NCBI RefSeq assembly: GCF_000504285.1 | Contig: NZ_KI632511.1 | Span: 8,600,154 to 8,664,153, forward strand | Length of the DNA stretch: 64,000 nucleotides | DNA from: Actinospica robiniae DSM 44927 | Lineage (GTDB): Bacteria > Actinomycetota > Actinomycetes > Streptomycetales > Catenulisporaceae | Direction of reading: 5' to 3' | Part shown: in pieces, positions 1-8,507 of the stretch | How positions within the stretch are numbered: the stretch's first letter is position 1 | How the letters are laid out: every line of letters starts with the position of its first letter | Position numbers and translations under genes: made by a program | Notes under the pieces: model-generated | Databases searched by the model: none | Told to the model about the DNA's origin: nothing | Seen by the model: the letters and a program-made list of their open reading frames with translations, nothing else

Positions 1-1
1 C

Positions 2-1336
2 TTCCTGCTGCCCCTGCTGATCCTCGCCGCGCTGCCGGGCGGGGTCGCGAGCATGATGTCGTATCGGCGGCGCAACCGCTCACGCATCGCATGGCAGGGC
101 CGGGCGCGCCAGCAACGGCGCCTGGCCGACTTGATGACCGAGAAGCAGCCCGCCCAGGAGATCCGCCTGCACGGAGTCGACCGGTTCCTGCACGCCCACT
201 ACGCCCGCCTGTCCGCCGCCTACGAGGGTGAACAAGAACGCCTCGCGCGCGCGGACGCTCGCACCACCCTGACCGCGGGCAGCGTCTCCGGTACCGCGTT
301 GGCGTGCTGCTACCTGCTGCTCGGCTACCTGCTCTGGCGCGGGGTAGTGCCGCTGGCCACCGCCGGCACCGCCACCTTCGCCATCCGCACCGGCACCGCC
401 CAGATCCGCTCGGCGATCGGCACCGTCAACCAGATCTTCGAATACGGCCTCTACCTCGCCGACTGGCAAGACGCGATCGCCCAGGCCGATGCCGCCGCCA
501 TCACCGGTCAAGGCCTCGTCCCCGCAGGGCCGCCTACGACGATCAGCCTGCGCGGCGTGTCGTTCACCTACCCCGGCCGTGAGAGCCCCGCGATCGCCGG
601 TATCGACCTCGACCTACAATCCGGGCAGGTCATCGCGCTGGTCGGGGAGAACGGCTCGGGCAAATCCACCCTCGCCAAACTCATCCTCGGCCTGTATCTG
701 CCCACCGAGGGCGAGGTGTACTGGGACGGCATGGCGACCTCCGCGATGGACCGCACCCGCGCCGGCACGCACGTGGGCGTGTTGGCACAGGACTACCCTT
801 GCTGGCCGTTCGTGGCCGAAGCCAACATCCAAATCGGCCGCCCCGACCTCGAGGACCCGCAGCGGGTCCGCGACGCGGCCGTGGCCTCCGGCGCGGACGC
901 GGTGATCGAGAAGCTTGGCGACGGATACCGGAGCCTGCTTGCCTCCGAATTCCAGGGCGGCACGAACCTCAGCGGCGGCCAGTGGCAGAAGATCGCGAAC
1001 GCCCGAGCGGCCTACCGCGCCCCGGCCTGGGCTGTCTATGACGAACCGACCGCAGCACTCGACCCCCGCGCCGAGGCCGAGGCCTTCAACCGGGTCCTCG
1101 ACCGCGCCGACGGACGCACCGTCGTACTCATCACCCACAGGCTCTCCTCCGTCGCCCGCGCCGACCGGATCATCGTGCTCAAGGACGGACGCGTCGTGGA
1201 ATCCGGCAGCCACAAGGAACTGATGGGCGCAGACGGAGAATATCGATTGCTTTATATGCTGCAAGCATCTCAGTTCGGCGCCGCTTCCTACGCTGCTGGG
1301 CCCGCGTTGGACGAAAGCGCACGGGCTGCGACGTAA
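2..1336 (+). CDS. ABC transporter, fused permease and ATPase, 5' truncated by window
   Basis: C-terminal 444 codons of an MsbA/LagD-type exporter half-transporter; the frame is open to the first base, so the true start lies upstream. The visible part starts inside a membrane helix, has a second hydrophobic stretch near codons 95-120, then a nucleotide-binding domain: Walker A GENGSGKST (about codon 215), signature LSGGQWQK, Walker B WAVYDEPTAALD and H-loop ITHRLSS. It would use ATP to export a peptide or lipid-like substrate across the membrane. The substrate cannot be told from this fragment. The signature has W where many exporters have R (LSGGQ-R), which is seen in peptide/lantibiotic exporters. 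It converges with the Nudix gene, with only 46 bp between them. Confidence 0.93.
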   Translation, partial: FLLPLLILAALPGGVASMMSYRRRNRSRIAWQGRARQQRRLADLMTEKQPAQEIRLHGVDRFLHAHYARLSAAYEGEQERLARADARTTLTAGSVSGTALACCYLLLGYLLWRGVVPLATAGTATFAIRTGTAQIRSAIGTVNQIFEYGLYLADWQDAIAQADAAAITGQGLVPAGPPTTISLRGVSFTYPGRESPAIAGIDLDLQSGQVIALVGENGSGKSTLAKLILGLYLPTEGEVYWDGMATSAMDRTRAGTHVGVLAQDYPCWPFVAEANIQIGRPDLEDPQRVRDAAVASGADAVIEKLGDGYRSLLASEFQGGTNLSGGQWQKIANARAAYRAPAWAVYDEPTAALDPRAEAEAFNRVLDRADGRTVVLITHRLSSVARADRIIVLKDGRVVESGSHKELMGADGEYRLLYMLQASQFGAASYAAGPALDESARAAT

Positions 1337-1382
1337 TACACAACGTCTACGGACCGGCACGGAGGCCTTATGGATCATGCCG

Positions 1383-1847
1383 CTAAGCCGCACCGTTGGA
1401 TAAGCGGGAGGCGCTCAACTCTCGGGAGGCTTGGACAGCCTTCTTGTAGGGAGCCGGCATCGGAAGCGCTGCGATCTCGGAGGGTTTGAACAGGCCGAGT
1501 TCCCTATGCTCGTGCGAGAGTCGGGGCTCGCCTGGACTGACGCACGTGGCGGCGTAGGCCACGACCAGGACATGGCGTTGCGCGGTAATCGCGTAGATCC
1601 ACGCTTGGACCAGGTGAAGCTGGCTGATGACGATGCCGAGTTCCTCGTGGACTTCACGGATCGCGCACGTCTCGAGGTCCTCACCTGCCTCTACCTTTCC
1701 TCCCGGTAGTTCCCACTCGCCGCGTTCGTTGCGCAGCAGCGGGATGCGGCCGTTGCAGTCGACGACGGCCTTCGCCGAGACGGGCATGACATATTCGAGG
1801 TGGCCATAGACCGGGTGAGGTACGAGGTAGGGCGGGTGCTCGGCCAT
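1383..1847 (-). CDS. Nudix hydrolase
   Basis: 154-residue single-domain Nudix protein. The Nudix box is complete: GGKVEAGED, then REVHEELGI, matching Gx5Ex7REUxEExGU, so metal-dependent cleavage of a nucleoside diphosphate linked to another group is expected. The N-terminal half carries the usual strand pair before the box (VVDCNGRIPLLRNERGEWELPGG region). The specific substrate cannot be inferred; the size fits ADP-ribose or MutT-like members. It is probably co-transcribed with the PP2C-like gene just upstream (6 bp gap). Confidence 0.9.
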   Translation of the reverse strand: MAEHPPYLVPHPVYGHLEYVMPVSAKAVVDCNGRIPLLRNERGEWELPGGKVEAGEDLETCAIREVHEELGIVISQLHLVQAWIYAITAQRHVLVVAYAATCVSPGEPRLSHEHRELGLFKPSEIAALPMPAPYKKAVQASRELSASRLSNGAA

Positions 1848-1853
1848 CTCCGG

Positions 1854-2678
1854 TCAGCGGCTCCTGCTCGGGGCGCACAGCACGGCGGCAAGATCGTCGC
1901 TGCGCTTGAAGTGACTGTCCGTCAGATCATGCTTCGGGTGGTGCTCGATGTTGCGGATCGCTCTGGCGATGGCGGACAACGACTCCTTCAGTGCAGCCTC
2001 GATCAGACTTGGCCAGTCGGGAAACAGGTGGTAATCGGTGATGGCTCTGGCGAAGCCGTCGGTGCACAGCAGGATGTGACGCACGTCCTCACGTCCGACG
2101 GTGGCGCAGTGCACACGCAGCACGGCGTCGGGGTCGCCGGAGAAGACGCCCTCGGCGTGGGCGCCGGTGATGTATTCGCGGCGCCGGCGCAGCAGCGCTT
2201 GGCGCGCGTGGTCGGAGTCCAAGCCGGAGGACCCAGCGGCAGCGACGGCGGCGATCTCGCGCTGGTTGTAGAAGTCGGTGGATAGCTCCGTCAACCCATT
2301 GCCGACCGCGATGATCGTGACATCGCCGATGCGAGCGAACTCGAGTTCATCCCTGCGGTCGAGCGCGAGGCCGAGCGAACAGGTGGGGTGCGTTCGCTCA
2401 GCCGGGAAGCCCCGTGCGGCGATGTCCTCGCGCACGGTGTCGGCAAGATGCCTCAGCAGCCCCTCAGCAGTGAAACTAGGCTCTTCGATCCGCGAGAGTT
2501 CGGCGCCGACGGCATCGACAAGGTAGTGCACGTCGTTGACCGCGGGCAGGAACGGCTCCGGGTAGATGTCTGTGGCGCCGTCGATGACCCATGCGGCGAC
2601 GTGCGAGTGCCCGATCCGGTCCTCGGTCGGCTTCGCGCCGCCGGCATCGCTGACGGTATCGAGGATTTCGAATGTCAT
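1854..2678 (-). CDS. PP2C-like protein phosphatase
   Basis: 274 residues. Acidic metal-binding motifs of the PP2C fold appear in order: WVIDGATDIY near the N-terminus, ARIGDV in the middle, LLCTDGFA late, and RSDDLAAVL near the end. This fits a Mn/Mg-dependent Ser/Thr phosphatase, although the canonical DGxGG is replaced by DGATD, a variant seen in stand-alone actinobacterial members. The ATG at 2678 is chosen because the fold begins with MTFEILDTVS; ATGs at 2687 and 2690 directly abut a GGAGG and are less likely. Longer upstream reading in this frame is only a shadow of the neighbouring SUKH-like gene. Confidence 0.8.
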   Translation of the reverse strand: MTFEILDTVSDAGGAKPTEDRIGHSHVAAWVIDGATDIYPEPFLPAVNDVHYLVDAVGAELSRIEEPSFTAEGLLRHLADTVREDIAARGFPAERTHPTCSLGLALDRRDELEFARIGDVTIIAVGNGLTELSTDFYNQREIAAVAAAGSSGLDSDHARQALLRRRREYITGAHAEGVFSGDPDAVLRVHCATVGREDVRHILLCTDGFARAITDYHLFPDWPSLIEAALKESLSAIARAIRNIEHHPKHDLTDSHFKRSDDLAAVLCAPSRSR

Positions 2679-2769
2679 GCTTCTCATCATCCTCCGCTGC
2701 GGATGGCCGAGAGCGGCAGCGGCGCACTTAACTCGGCGAGAGACGTCAAGCGAAGCGCTGCTGGCTGAA

Positions 2770-3391
2770 CTACTCGTCGTCCTCGTAGCCGGGGTGGTCC
2801 ACTCCCCAACGTCCTGCCGCGTCCTGGGTGACAAGCTGGAACAGGGATTGTTCGCCGAGGAGGATGCGCGCTGAACTGAATTCGATCTCGAGGAAGGTCT
2901 GGGACCACCAGTTCTCGTCGTCGGTGAAAGCGCTGGGGTCGGCCGCGACGGCGTGGATGACGGTCTGGTTGATGAGGTCTTCGCGTGCTTGCTGCTCGAG
3001 GTCATCCGACTCCGCAGAGACGTAGGCCTCGTAGACGGCGAGGACCGCCTGGAGCGCCGTGACCGAGGTGTTGATCTGCTTCGTGGGCGGGTTCGTCGTG
3101 CTGGCCGTAGCGCATCCAGACGGTCCCGTCGGCGAGGCTGAGCCAGTAGGTGTTGTTGAACCCGTCCCAGACCTGACCGAGGAAGGCGGCCTTGCCGCAG
3201 CCGGGCAGATCGGCTTCTTCCAGTTCCCGTTCGGGGACGCGCACGAAGTGCTCGGCGGCGGCATCGGGCAGGCCGCGACCGGTCAACGCGGCTCTCGCAG
3301 GTTCGGGGGCGCCGAGCGTGGCGAGGCGGGCGGAGGCGTAGGGCCGCCAGGCGGGCAGGTCGTAGTCGAACGGCTCGGCTTCGATGCGCAT
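2770..3391 (-). pseudogene. SUKH-family immunity-like protein, frameshifted
   Basis: Two overlapping frames join into one protein of about 205 residues. The first (from 3391) gives MRIEAEPFDYDLPAWRP through WMRYGQHDEP; the second continues from about 3095 with TKQINTSVTALQAVL to the stop at 2770. The order of segments (short N-terminal basic/proline part, GxxxFLGQVWDG, NTSVTALQ, C-terminal WGVDHPGYEDDE) looks like SUKH-4 immunity proteins of actinobacterial polymorphic toxin loci. The switch lies between about 3070 and 3105. Either one base was gained or lost (decay or base-calling error), or the frames are joined by slippage; nothing slippery is evident. The family call is by pattern only. 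Confidence 0.6.
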
Positions 3392-3409
3392 GGGCTCTCT
3401 CCGTTGCGT

Positions 3410-4086
3410 CTACTTGGGCAAGCCTTCGCGGACCTGAGTTAGGGTGCGACGCAGCGAGTTCATGTCGGTGCCGCTTTGGTCAGGCCGTAGTCGAGACTGT
3501 ACGAGAACCGGTTTACCGTCCGTGTCCAGCGACAGCCACTGCTCGCGGCCTCGAAAAATCAGGGTTGGAATTCTTGATGTAAGCGTCCGCGTGCGCGGCA
3601 CTGATGTCATGTGGGAAGCGCATCCCCCGCGACGACTGTGCCGTCAGGCATGATCGTCGCCACGGCCGGTCGACGCTCCCTGAGTCCACTCACTCGAGAG
3701 CCCTCGTCCGCCTCGTATTGGAGTTCTGCTCTGATGACGATGCGAGTGTGCGGGTCGAGACCACGCAGAGGCTCCAGGGACACGGGCACCTCGGCCAGAT
3801 CCGCGATCGCGAGCAACGCCGTATCCGAGGTGAGTTCGGCGATCTCGCGGATGTCGTTACGCAACGACGGCGAGAGCTGGGTCGTTGTCTCGTAGGCACC
3901 ACCCGTCCGCTGCAGCACGTCGGCAAGCAGTTGTCCAGGCTCCCCAGGGCACGTCCGATAACCCGCTTTGTAGATCCGCACCGCGGGGTCGTCGGGCTCC
4001 AGCACTTTGGCGTACGCCCGGAAGATGGCCATCCGATCACGCCCGTCCACGTCACGGCCGGCCCGTTCCCACTGAGGCCGGCCCAT
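3410..4086 (-). pseudogene. Unknown conserved-looking protein split over three frames
   Basis: A sensible protein can be read only by changing frame twice. Frame 1 runs from ATG 4086 to GTVVAGDALP near 3613; frame 3 then gives HDISAAHADAYIKNSNPDF (3611 to about 3555); frame 2 continues with RGREQWLSLDTDGKPVLV to the stop at 3410. The second switch is at a run of five A (plus strand) near 3555, the first at 3612; each needs one extra base removed. Frame 1 stops with TGA overlapping an ATG, which would mimic a separate 66-residue gene. It lies 18 bp upstream of the SUKH-like pseudogene, so it may be the cognate partner, but no toxin family is recognised. Confidence 0.5.
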
Positions 4087-4216
4087 TGGGTTCTCTTGTC
4101 ACCCAACGGTAGTGCAGGTTCGGCGAACAGCAAGGCGCTTCGTCGCGTGGCGCCCTGCCAGCGGTAGCGGCTCACATGAGCGCTGAAGCTGAGGTGAATT
4201 GATGCGAGCGAGAGGC

Positions 4217-4834
4217 CTACGTGAAGAGCAGAGCGTAGAGGGCGCCCGCGAACAGGAACGGGCCGAAGGCGAGCGTGCGCGACGCCGTACCCGTCAGTCG
4301 GCGGCCCAAGATGTAGAAGGCTGCGATCAGGAACGCTGCGAAGATGCCGACCTGGATGTGAGGCCAGCCGAGGTAGCCGAGCGGTAGCGCGCACAGGGCG
4401 GCTGCCTTGCAGTCGCCGAAGCCCAGTCCACCCGGCACGACGACCGCCAAGGTGGTGAAGCCGATGAAGATGACGGTGGCGGCGGTCAGGGCACGCCAGA
4501 GTGGGCCGAATTCTCCAGAGCCGATGGCCGTCACCGCGAGGAGAGCAGCGCAGGCGGCGGTGGCGGGCAGCACGAGAGTGTCTGGCAGCTTCCGGGTGGC
4601 GGCGTCGATCGCCGAAAGCGGAAGTGCAACAGCGAGCAACACGAGGCATGCGGCACCAAGAGCCCAGGGATGGAGCCGGGCCGCGACACCGGCTCCCAGG
4701 GCCGCGCCGAAAATCGAGAAAGCGGCCGTTATCATTCCGTGTCCGTGATAACGGCCAGCGAGCTCCTTCGCTGCGTACGCACCAGACGCCGCACCCACGC
4801 TCCCTCCCGCCACCATCGCGAGCCAACCGCTCAC
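4217..4834 (-). CDS. Prepilin peptidase of the Tad pilus (A24 family, TadV/CpaA-like)
   Basis: 205-residue polytopic membrane protein with six or more hydrophobic segments. The two catalytic aspartate motifs of type IV prepilin peptidases are visible: SAIDAATRKLPD (about residue 83) and GLGFGDCKAAA (about residue 140, the GxGD-type motif). It would cleave the leader of the Flp pilin and the TadE/TadG-like pseudopilins encoded from 11.7 kb. The start is a GTG with GGAG eight bases upstream. It lies on the opposite strand to the pilus operon, sharing the 0.6-kb divergent region with it. The N-terminal methylase domain of PilD is absent, as usual for TadV. Confidence 0.85.
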   Translation of the reverse strand: MSGWLAMVAGGSVGAASGAYAAKELAGRYHGHGMITAAFSIFGAALGAGVAARLHPWALGAACLVLLAVALPLSAIDAATRKLPDTLVLPATAACAALLAVTAIGSGEFGPLWRALTAATVIFIGFTTLAVVVPGGLGFGDCKAAALCALPLGYLGWPHIQVGIFAAFLIAAFYILGRRLTGTASRTLAFGPFLFAGALYALLFT

Positions 4835-5449
4835 TGTTCATACTCCTGACGTGCGTCTATGCATCCTGCAGCCTCGTTCTGGCCGAGGCTGAGATCCCGG
4901 CGATCCGCGACTTGCTTAGGATCGCTAACTTTATAACCGAATGGCAACGGATTGCTGAGCATATGGCAACAATCCGACATGGCGGCCCTTGTGGCCCTTG
5001 CCCCCTCCTGCGTGTGGTCGGGTAAGAATTTAGGGCAAGAGATCATTTGCTCGCGAGAGCACTCTAAGCCCTAGTTTGAGGTGATTCGCCATGCCGCGTA
5101 CCCACGTGCGGCATCGCTTCGCCCTGCCCGCTTCTACCAGCGAGCGCACGGCGTTGCCCCTGTTCCATGGGCTCGGGGCAGATACGGTCTCGGCAACCAC
5201 ATGGATTCTCGCGGGGCGGAGCGCAGTCGGCGCGCCGGCGAGATGGGAGGCGGACGACATCGGCAGACCGGCCATGTCGCCTGACGAAGAGCTCCGTGTC
5301 GGATCCGAACTGGACCGTTACTCACACGGCGGTTGTCGCTCGGCTCCGAGCGACAGGAATCCTGCAGCAGCCACCTAAGGCCTGGTTTTCCCAGGCCCAC
5401 CGGGACGTTCCAGAGCCCGGGCAGTACGACTTCATTGAGGCGGTTGACG
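4835..5449. other. Divergent non-coding region before the Tad operon
   Basis: 615 bp between the prepilin peptidase (minus) and the first plus-strand gene. It has locally lower GC (for example the stretch near 4925-4945) and must hold the promoters for both directions. Short open frames here (5.09-5.4 kb) lack ribosome binding sites and protein-like composition, so no gene is called. Confidence 0.5.
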
Positions 5450-6043
5450 ATGACTCAGTTTCGATTGCGCCGCGGCGCCGCGGCCGGCTTCACCGCGACC
5501 GCGCTGCTCGCGTCCGTTGCCGCATGCGGCGGCCAGAGCGGGCCGGCCGCGCTTCCCGCCGCTTCGGGCGGCGCGACGACTAAGGCAGCGTCCGCGTCTC
5601 CCAGCAGTTCATCCAAGGCGACGGCTGCCGTGAAACAGGCTCTGGCTGCATACCGGTCCGCCTTCGCGGACTGGGCCTCAGTCGAGGCGATATCCAGCAA
5701 GGCTGACTACCAGAATCCTCGGCTAGCCGATCATTTGACAGGAGCAGCGCTGTCGTACGTGACCGGGGCGGTGTACGTCAACACGAACGTCAAGGGCGGC
5801 GTAACCCACGGGCAGCCGGTGTTGCTGCATCCGACAGCCGGTCAGGTCATCCCGGCCAACGACCCGACGCAAGTGGTCGTGAACGACTGCGTCCAGACGG
5901 ATTCCTGGTTGCTCTACACCACCGATGGCCACCTCTACAACAAGGTGCCTGGCGGGCGAGAGAAGACGCAGGCACTCGTCGTCGAATCCAGCGGCACGTG
6001 GAAGGTCAGCCAACTCGTCGTTCAGATCGTCGGGACCTGCTGA
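5450..6043 (+). CDS. Tad-operon lipoprotein of unknown function
   Basis: 197 residues. An arginine-containing signal peptide ends in a lipobox (LLASVAAC), so the mature protein is probably lipid-anchored outside the membrane. A Ser/Ala-rich linker follows and then a domain resembling small exported conserved proteins, with AYRSAFADW, NDCVQTDSWLLYTTDG and a terminal cysteine (VGTC). ATG 5450 is chosen over an upstream ATG because the signal peptide begins there and GAGG sits ten bases before it. It overlaps the next gene by one base (TGATG) and is the first gene of the pilus operon, so a role in pilus assembly or anchoring is inferred from position only. Confidence 0.75.
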   Translation: MTQFRLRRGAAAGFTATALLASVAACGGQSGPAALPAASGGATTKAASASPSSSSKATAAVKQALAAYRSAFADWASVEAISSKADYQNPRLADHLTGAALSYVTGAVYVNTNVKGGVTHGQPVLLHPTAGQVIPANDPTQVVVNDCVQTDSWLLYTTDGHLYNKVPGGREKTQALVVESSGTWKVSQLVVQIVGTC

Positions 6044-6945
6044 TGACCCGCAACGCACTACTTTCGGCCTTAGTTCTAACCCTGATATTGGGCTGCGCGC
6101 AGGCTGCACTAGCGGACAGTGGCATCGCCACCGGCGAGTGCGATCCGGCGACCCAGCAGTGTACGGTGACCGCCGGCACACCGGCTTCTCCGGGCCAAGG
6201 CGGCTCCTCGGGCAGTTCGAACGGCTCTGCGGGCGGATCGGGTTCGACCACGGGTTCTGGCGCCGTTCCCACGCCGACCGTGACGATCGTCAACGGCGCT
6301 TGTACCTATCAGGCGGATCCCGGTTACCAGCCGACGGCTGGCGTTACGCCCGGCAAGAAGCCGGGCGCGTGGTATCTGATGACGTGCCCGGATGCCATCA
6401 ACTCGAATAACATCGCCACCACCACGACCCAGGTGGTGTGGGTGCCGAATGGCACGCTGCCGACTGCGCCTGCTCCTGCGGTGCTCGCCGCTGAGGCGCA
6501 GAAGGAGTTGAAGCTGGCGGTTCCGACCATCGAGTCGAGCCCAGCGCCTGGCAAGCCGCAACTGGTGTCGGTTCCGATGTGGAGTTGGGTGCCGGCCAGC
6601 CAGTTCGCCGCGAAGTCGGCGACCGCGTCGGTTCCGGGCGAGTCGGTGACCGCCACCGCGAAGCCGGTGTCGGTGACATGGTCCTGGGGCGATGGAACGA
6701 GCACGACCTGCTCCGGTCCAGGTACTCCGTACACGAGCTCTGATGCACCGAGCGCCGCCTCCCCGACGTGCGGGCACACCTACACCAAGGATTCCGGCAC
6801 CGGGGATTACACGGTCAGCGCCACGATCACCTGGAACGTCACTTGGGCCGGCGGCGGCCAGAATGGCGCGTTCAACGGCATGACCACCACCGCGACCGAG
6901 GCCGTGCACGTGGAACAATCCCGCGCCCTGGTCACCGGCAGCTGA
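6043..6945 (+). CDS. Secreted protein with PKD-like fold, Tad operon
   Basis: 300 residues with a signal peptide (MTRNALLSALVLTLILG, cleavage near AALA-DS). A Gly/Ser-rich spacer follows, then a beta-rich region containing SVTWSWGDGTSTTC and CGHTYTKDSGTGDY, the WGDG...HTY pattern of PKD-like domains. Paired cysteines suggest disulfides outside the cell. The start overlaps the lipoprotein stop (TGATG), so translational coupling is likely. Position in the Tad operon suggests a surface or wall-associated pilus accessory; no enzymatic motif is visible. Confidence 0.75.
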   Translation: MTRNALLSALVLTLILGCAQAALADSGIATGECDPATQQCTVTAGTPASPGQGGSSGSSNGSAGGSGSTTGSGAVPTPTVTIVNGACTYQADPGYQPTAGVTPGKKPGAWYLMTCPDAINSNNIATTTTQVVWVPNGTLPTAPAPAVLAAEAQKELKLAVPTIESSPAPGKPQLVSVPMWSWVPASQFAAKSATASVPGESVTATAKPVSVTWSWGDGTSTTCSGPGTPYTSSDAPSAASPTCGHTYTKDSGTGDYTVSATITWNVTWAGGGQNGAFNGMTTTATEAVHVEQSRALVTGS

Positions 6946-6996
6946 CGCTCGCCCGGCTACGACATCCATTTCCCGAACCACGTGTAAGGCACCTTC

Positions 6997-7698
6997 ATGG
7001 CTACACCCACCTCTTCTACCAGCCCGGCGCGTCTCGGGCGCGGCGGCAAGGGCCCCAAGCCGTCTGCTCCGGTACCAGGCGCATCGCGGCTTTCGGCCGC
7101 TCCGCGTAAGCGCACACGGCCGTTCCTGGCGATCGGATCGGTGCTCACTCTCGCCGGTGCGGGCGCGTTCGCAGTGGCCTACACGCACCTGGGCGGGCGC
7201 ACATCTGTGATCGAGTTGCGCTCCGCGGTGATCGCGGGCCAGGTGATCAGCGTCAGTGATCTGCGCAGTGTGCAGGTGGCCGCGGACTCCTCGGTCCCGC
7301 TGATTCCGGTGGCCGACGCGGCCAAGGTGATCGGGCACCGTGCCGGGGTGAGCCTGCCGGCCGGCACGCTCCTGTCGGAGGCCGATCTCGGCGGAACCTC
7401 GGTCCCGGCGGCCGGGCAGGCGCTGGTCGCCCTCGAGGTCAAGCCTGGGTCCTATCCGTCCCAGGTGGCGCCTGGAGCGAGTGTGGCGGTAGCTCCCGTG
7501 ACCGCTGCGGGCCAGAGCGCGAGCCCGGTGGAGGTGGCCAGCCTGCCGACCGCGACCGTGCTCTCGATCACGCCCGCGTCGAACTCGAGCGGCGATGTGG
7601 AGGTCTCGCTGCAGGCCTCGCCGTCCGCGGCCGGGCAGATCGCGCCGATCCCGGCGGACGGGGCCCAGCTGATCGTGCTTGCCGCAGGAGACCAGTGA
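6997..7698 (+). CDS. CpaB/RcpC-like Flp pilus assembly protein (SAF domain)
   Basis: 233 residues: cytoplasmic Pro/Lys-rich N-terminus, one membrane helix (about residues 46-65), then an SAF domain (IELRSAVIAGQVISVSDLR, then HRAGVSLPAGTLLSEADL). CpaB/RcpC proteins are pilus assembly components, membrane-anchored with an extracytoplasmic SAF domain. It is followed without gap by the TadZ-like ATPase and sits in the conserved order lipoprotein - PKD protein - CpaB - TadZ - TadA. Confidence 0.82.
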   Translation: MATPTSSTSPARLGRGGKGPKPSAPVPGASRLSAAPRKRTRPFLAIGSVLTLAGAGAFAVAYTHLGGRTSVIELRSAVIAGQVISVSDLRSVQVAADSSVPLIPVADAAKVIGHRAGVSLPAGTLLSEADLGGTSVPAAGQALVALEVKPGSYPSQVAPGASVAVAPVTAAGQSASPVEVASLPTATVLSITPASNSSGDVEVSLQASPSAAGQIAPIPADGAQLIVLAAGDQ

Positions 7699-8507
7699 TG
7701 CTGATCGCTCTCGCGTCCCTCAAAGCCAGCCCCGGCGTGACGACGAGCGCGCTCGCGCTCGCGGCGATGTGGCCCGGTACCCAGCGCGTGCTGGTGATCG
7801 AAGCCGATCCGTCCGGAGGGGACCTCGCCGCGCGCTTCGGCCTGGATCCCGCGCCGGGCTTGGTCTCGCTCTCCGCCGTGGCACGCCGCGACCACTCCGT
7901 GAAGGTCGCCTTCGAACAGGCGCAGGAGCTTCCCGGTGGGCTGCCGGTGATCGCGGCACCGGCCGCGGCAGAGCAGGCCGGCAGCGCGCTCGAACTGCTG
8001 ACCGGGGACGGGCTTCCACTGTGGGCGAACCTTGCGCACGACACGGACACGGTCACCGTCGTCGACTGCGGGCGGCTCGATCCGGGCTCCCACACTCACC
8101 GCATCCTCGCCCATGCCGATGTCGCGCTGCTGGTGGCGCGCCCGACCCTCGATGAATGCGATCGGCTCGCCAAGTCCATAGACGCTCTCGCCGTGCGCGC
8201 CGAGGCCACGGACACCGAGCTCGGCCTGGTCCTCGTCGGCCCCGGGTTCGAACGGGGTCAAGTCGAGGCGAGCATGCGCATGCGCGTGTGGGCCCAGCTG
8301 CCGCACGACCGCAAGGGCGCGGCGTGGCTAGGCGGGGTTACCGGCAAGCGCCGCCACCTCGCCTCGCTGGCGCTTCCCAAGGCCGCACGCGCACTCGGCG
8401 ACGAACTCGCCGCACACCATGCCCTGGCCACCTTCGTTTCCGAACCCCATGCCCAGCCTGCCGAGAGCGCGCACGGGGCTCAATATCCTGTCAGGAACGC
8501 AGCATGA
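7698..8507 (+). CDS. TadZ/CpaE-like ParA-family ATPase
   Basis: 269 residues with ParA/MinD-like organisation: N-terminal LIALASLKASPGVTTSAL in place of the deviant Walker A (the usual KGGxGKTT lysines are replaced; SPGVTTS remains), VLVIEADPSGGDLAARFG, TVTVVDCGRLD and LLVARPT. TadZ/CpaE proteins localise the pilus machine and often have degenerate P-loops, which fits. The ATG at 7698 (seven bases after GCAGGAG) overlaps the CpaB stop; a GTG three bases upstream is the alternative. It overlaps tadA by four bases. Confidence 0.8.
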   Translation: MLIALASLKASPGVTTSALALAAMWPGTQRVLVIEADPSGGDLAARFGLDPAPGLVSLSAVARRDHSVKVAFEQAQELPGGLPVIAAPAAAEQAGSALELLTGDGLPLWANLAHDTDTVTVVDCGRLDPGSHTHRILAHADVALLVARPTLDECDRLAKSIDALAVRAEATDTELGLVLVGPGFERGQVEASMRMRVWAQLPHDRKGAAWLGGVTGKRRHLASLALPKAARALGDELAAHHALATFVSEPHAQPAESAHGAQYPVRNAA

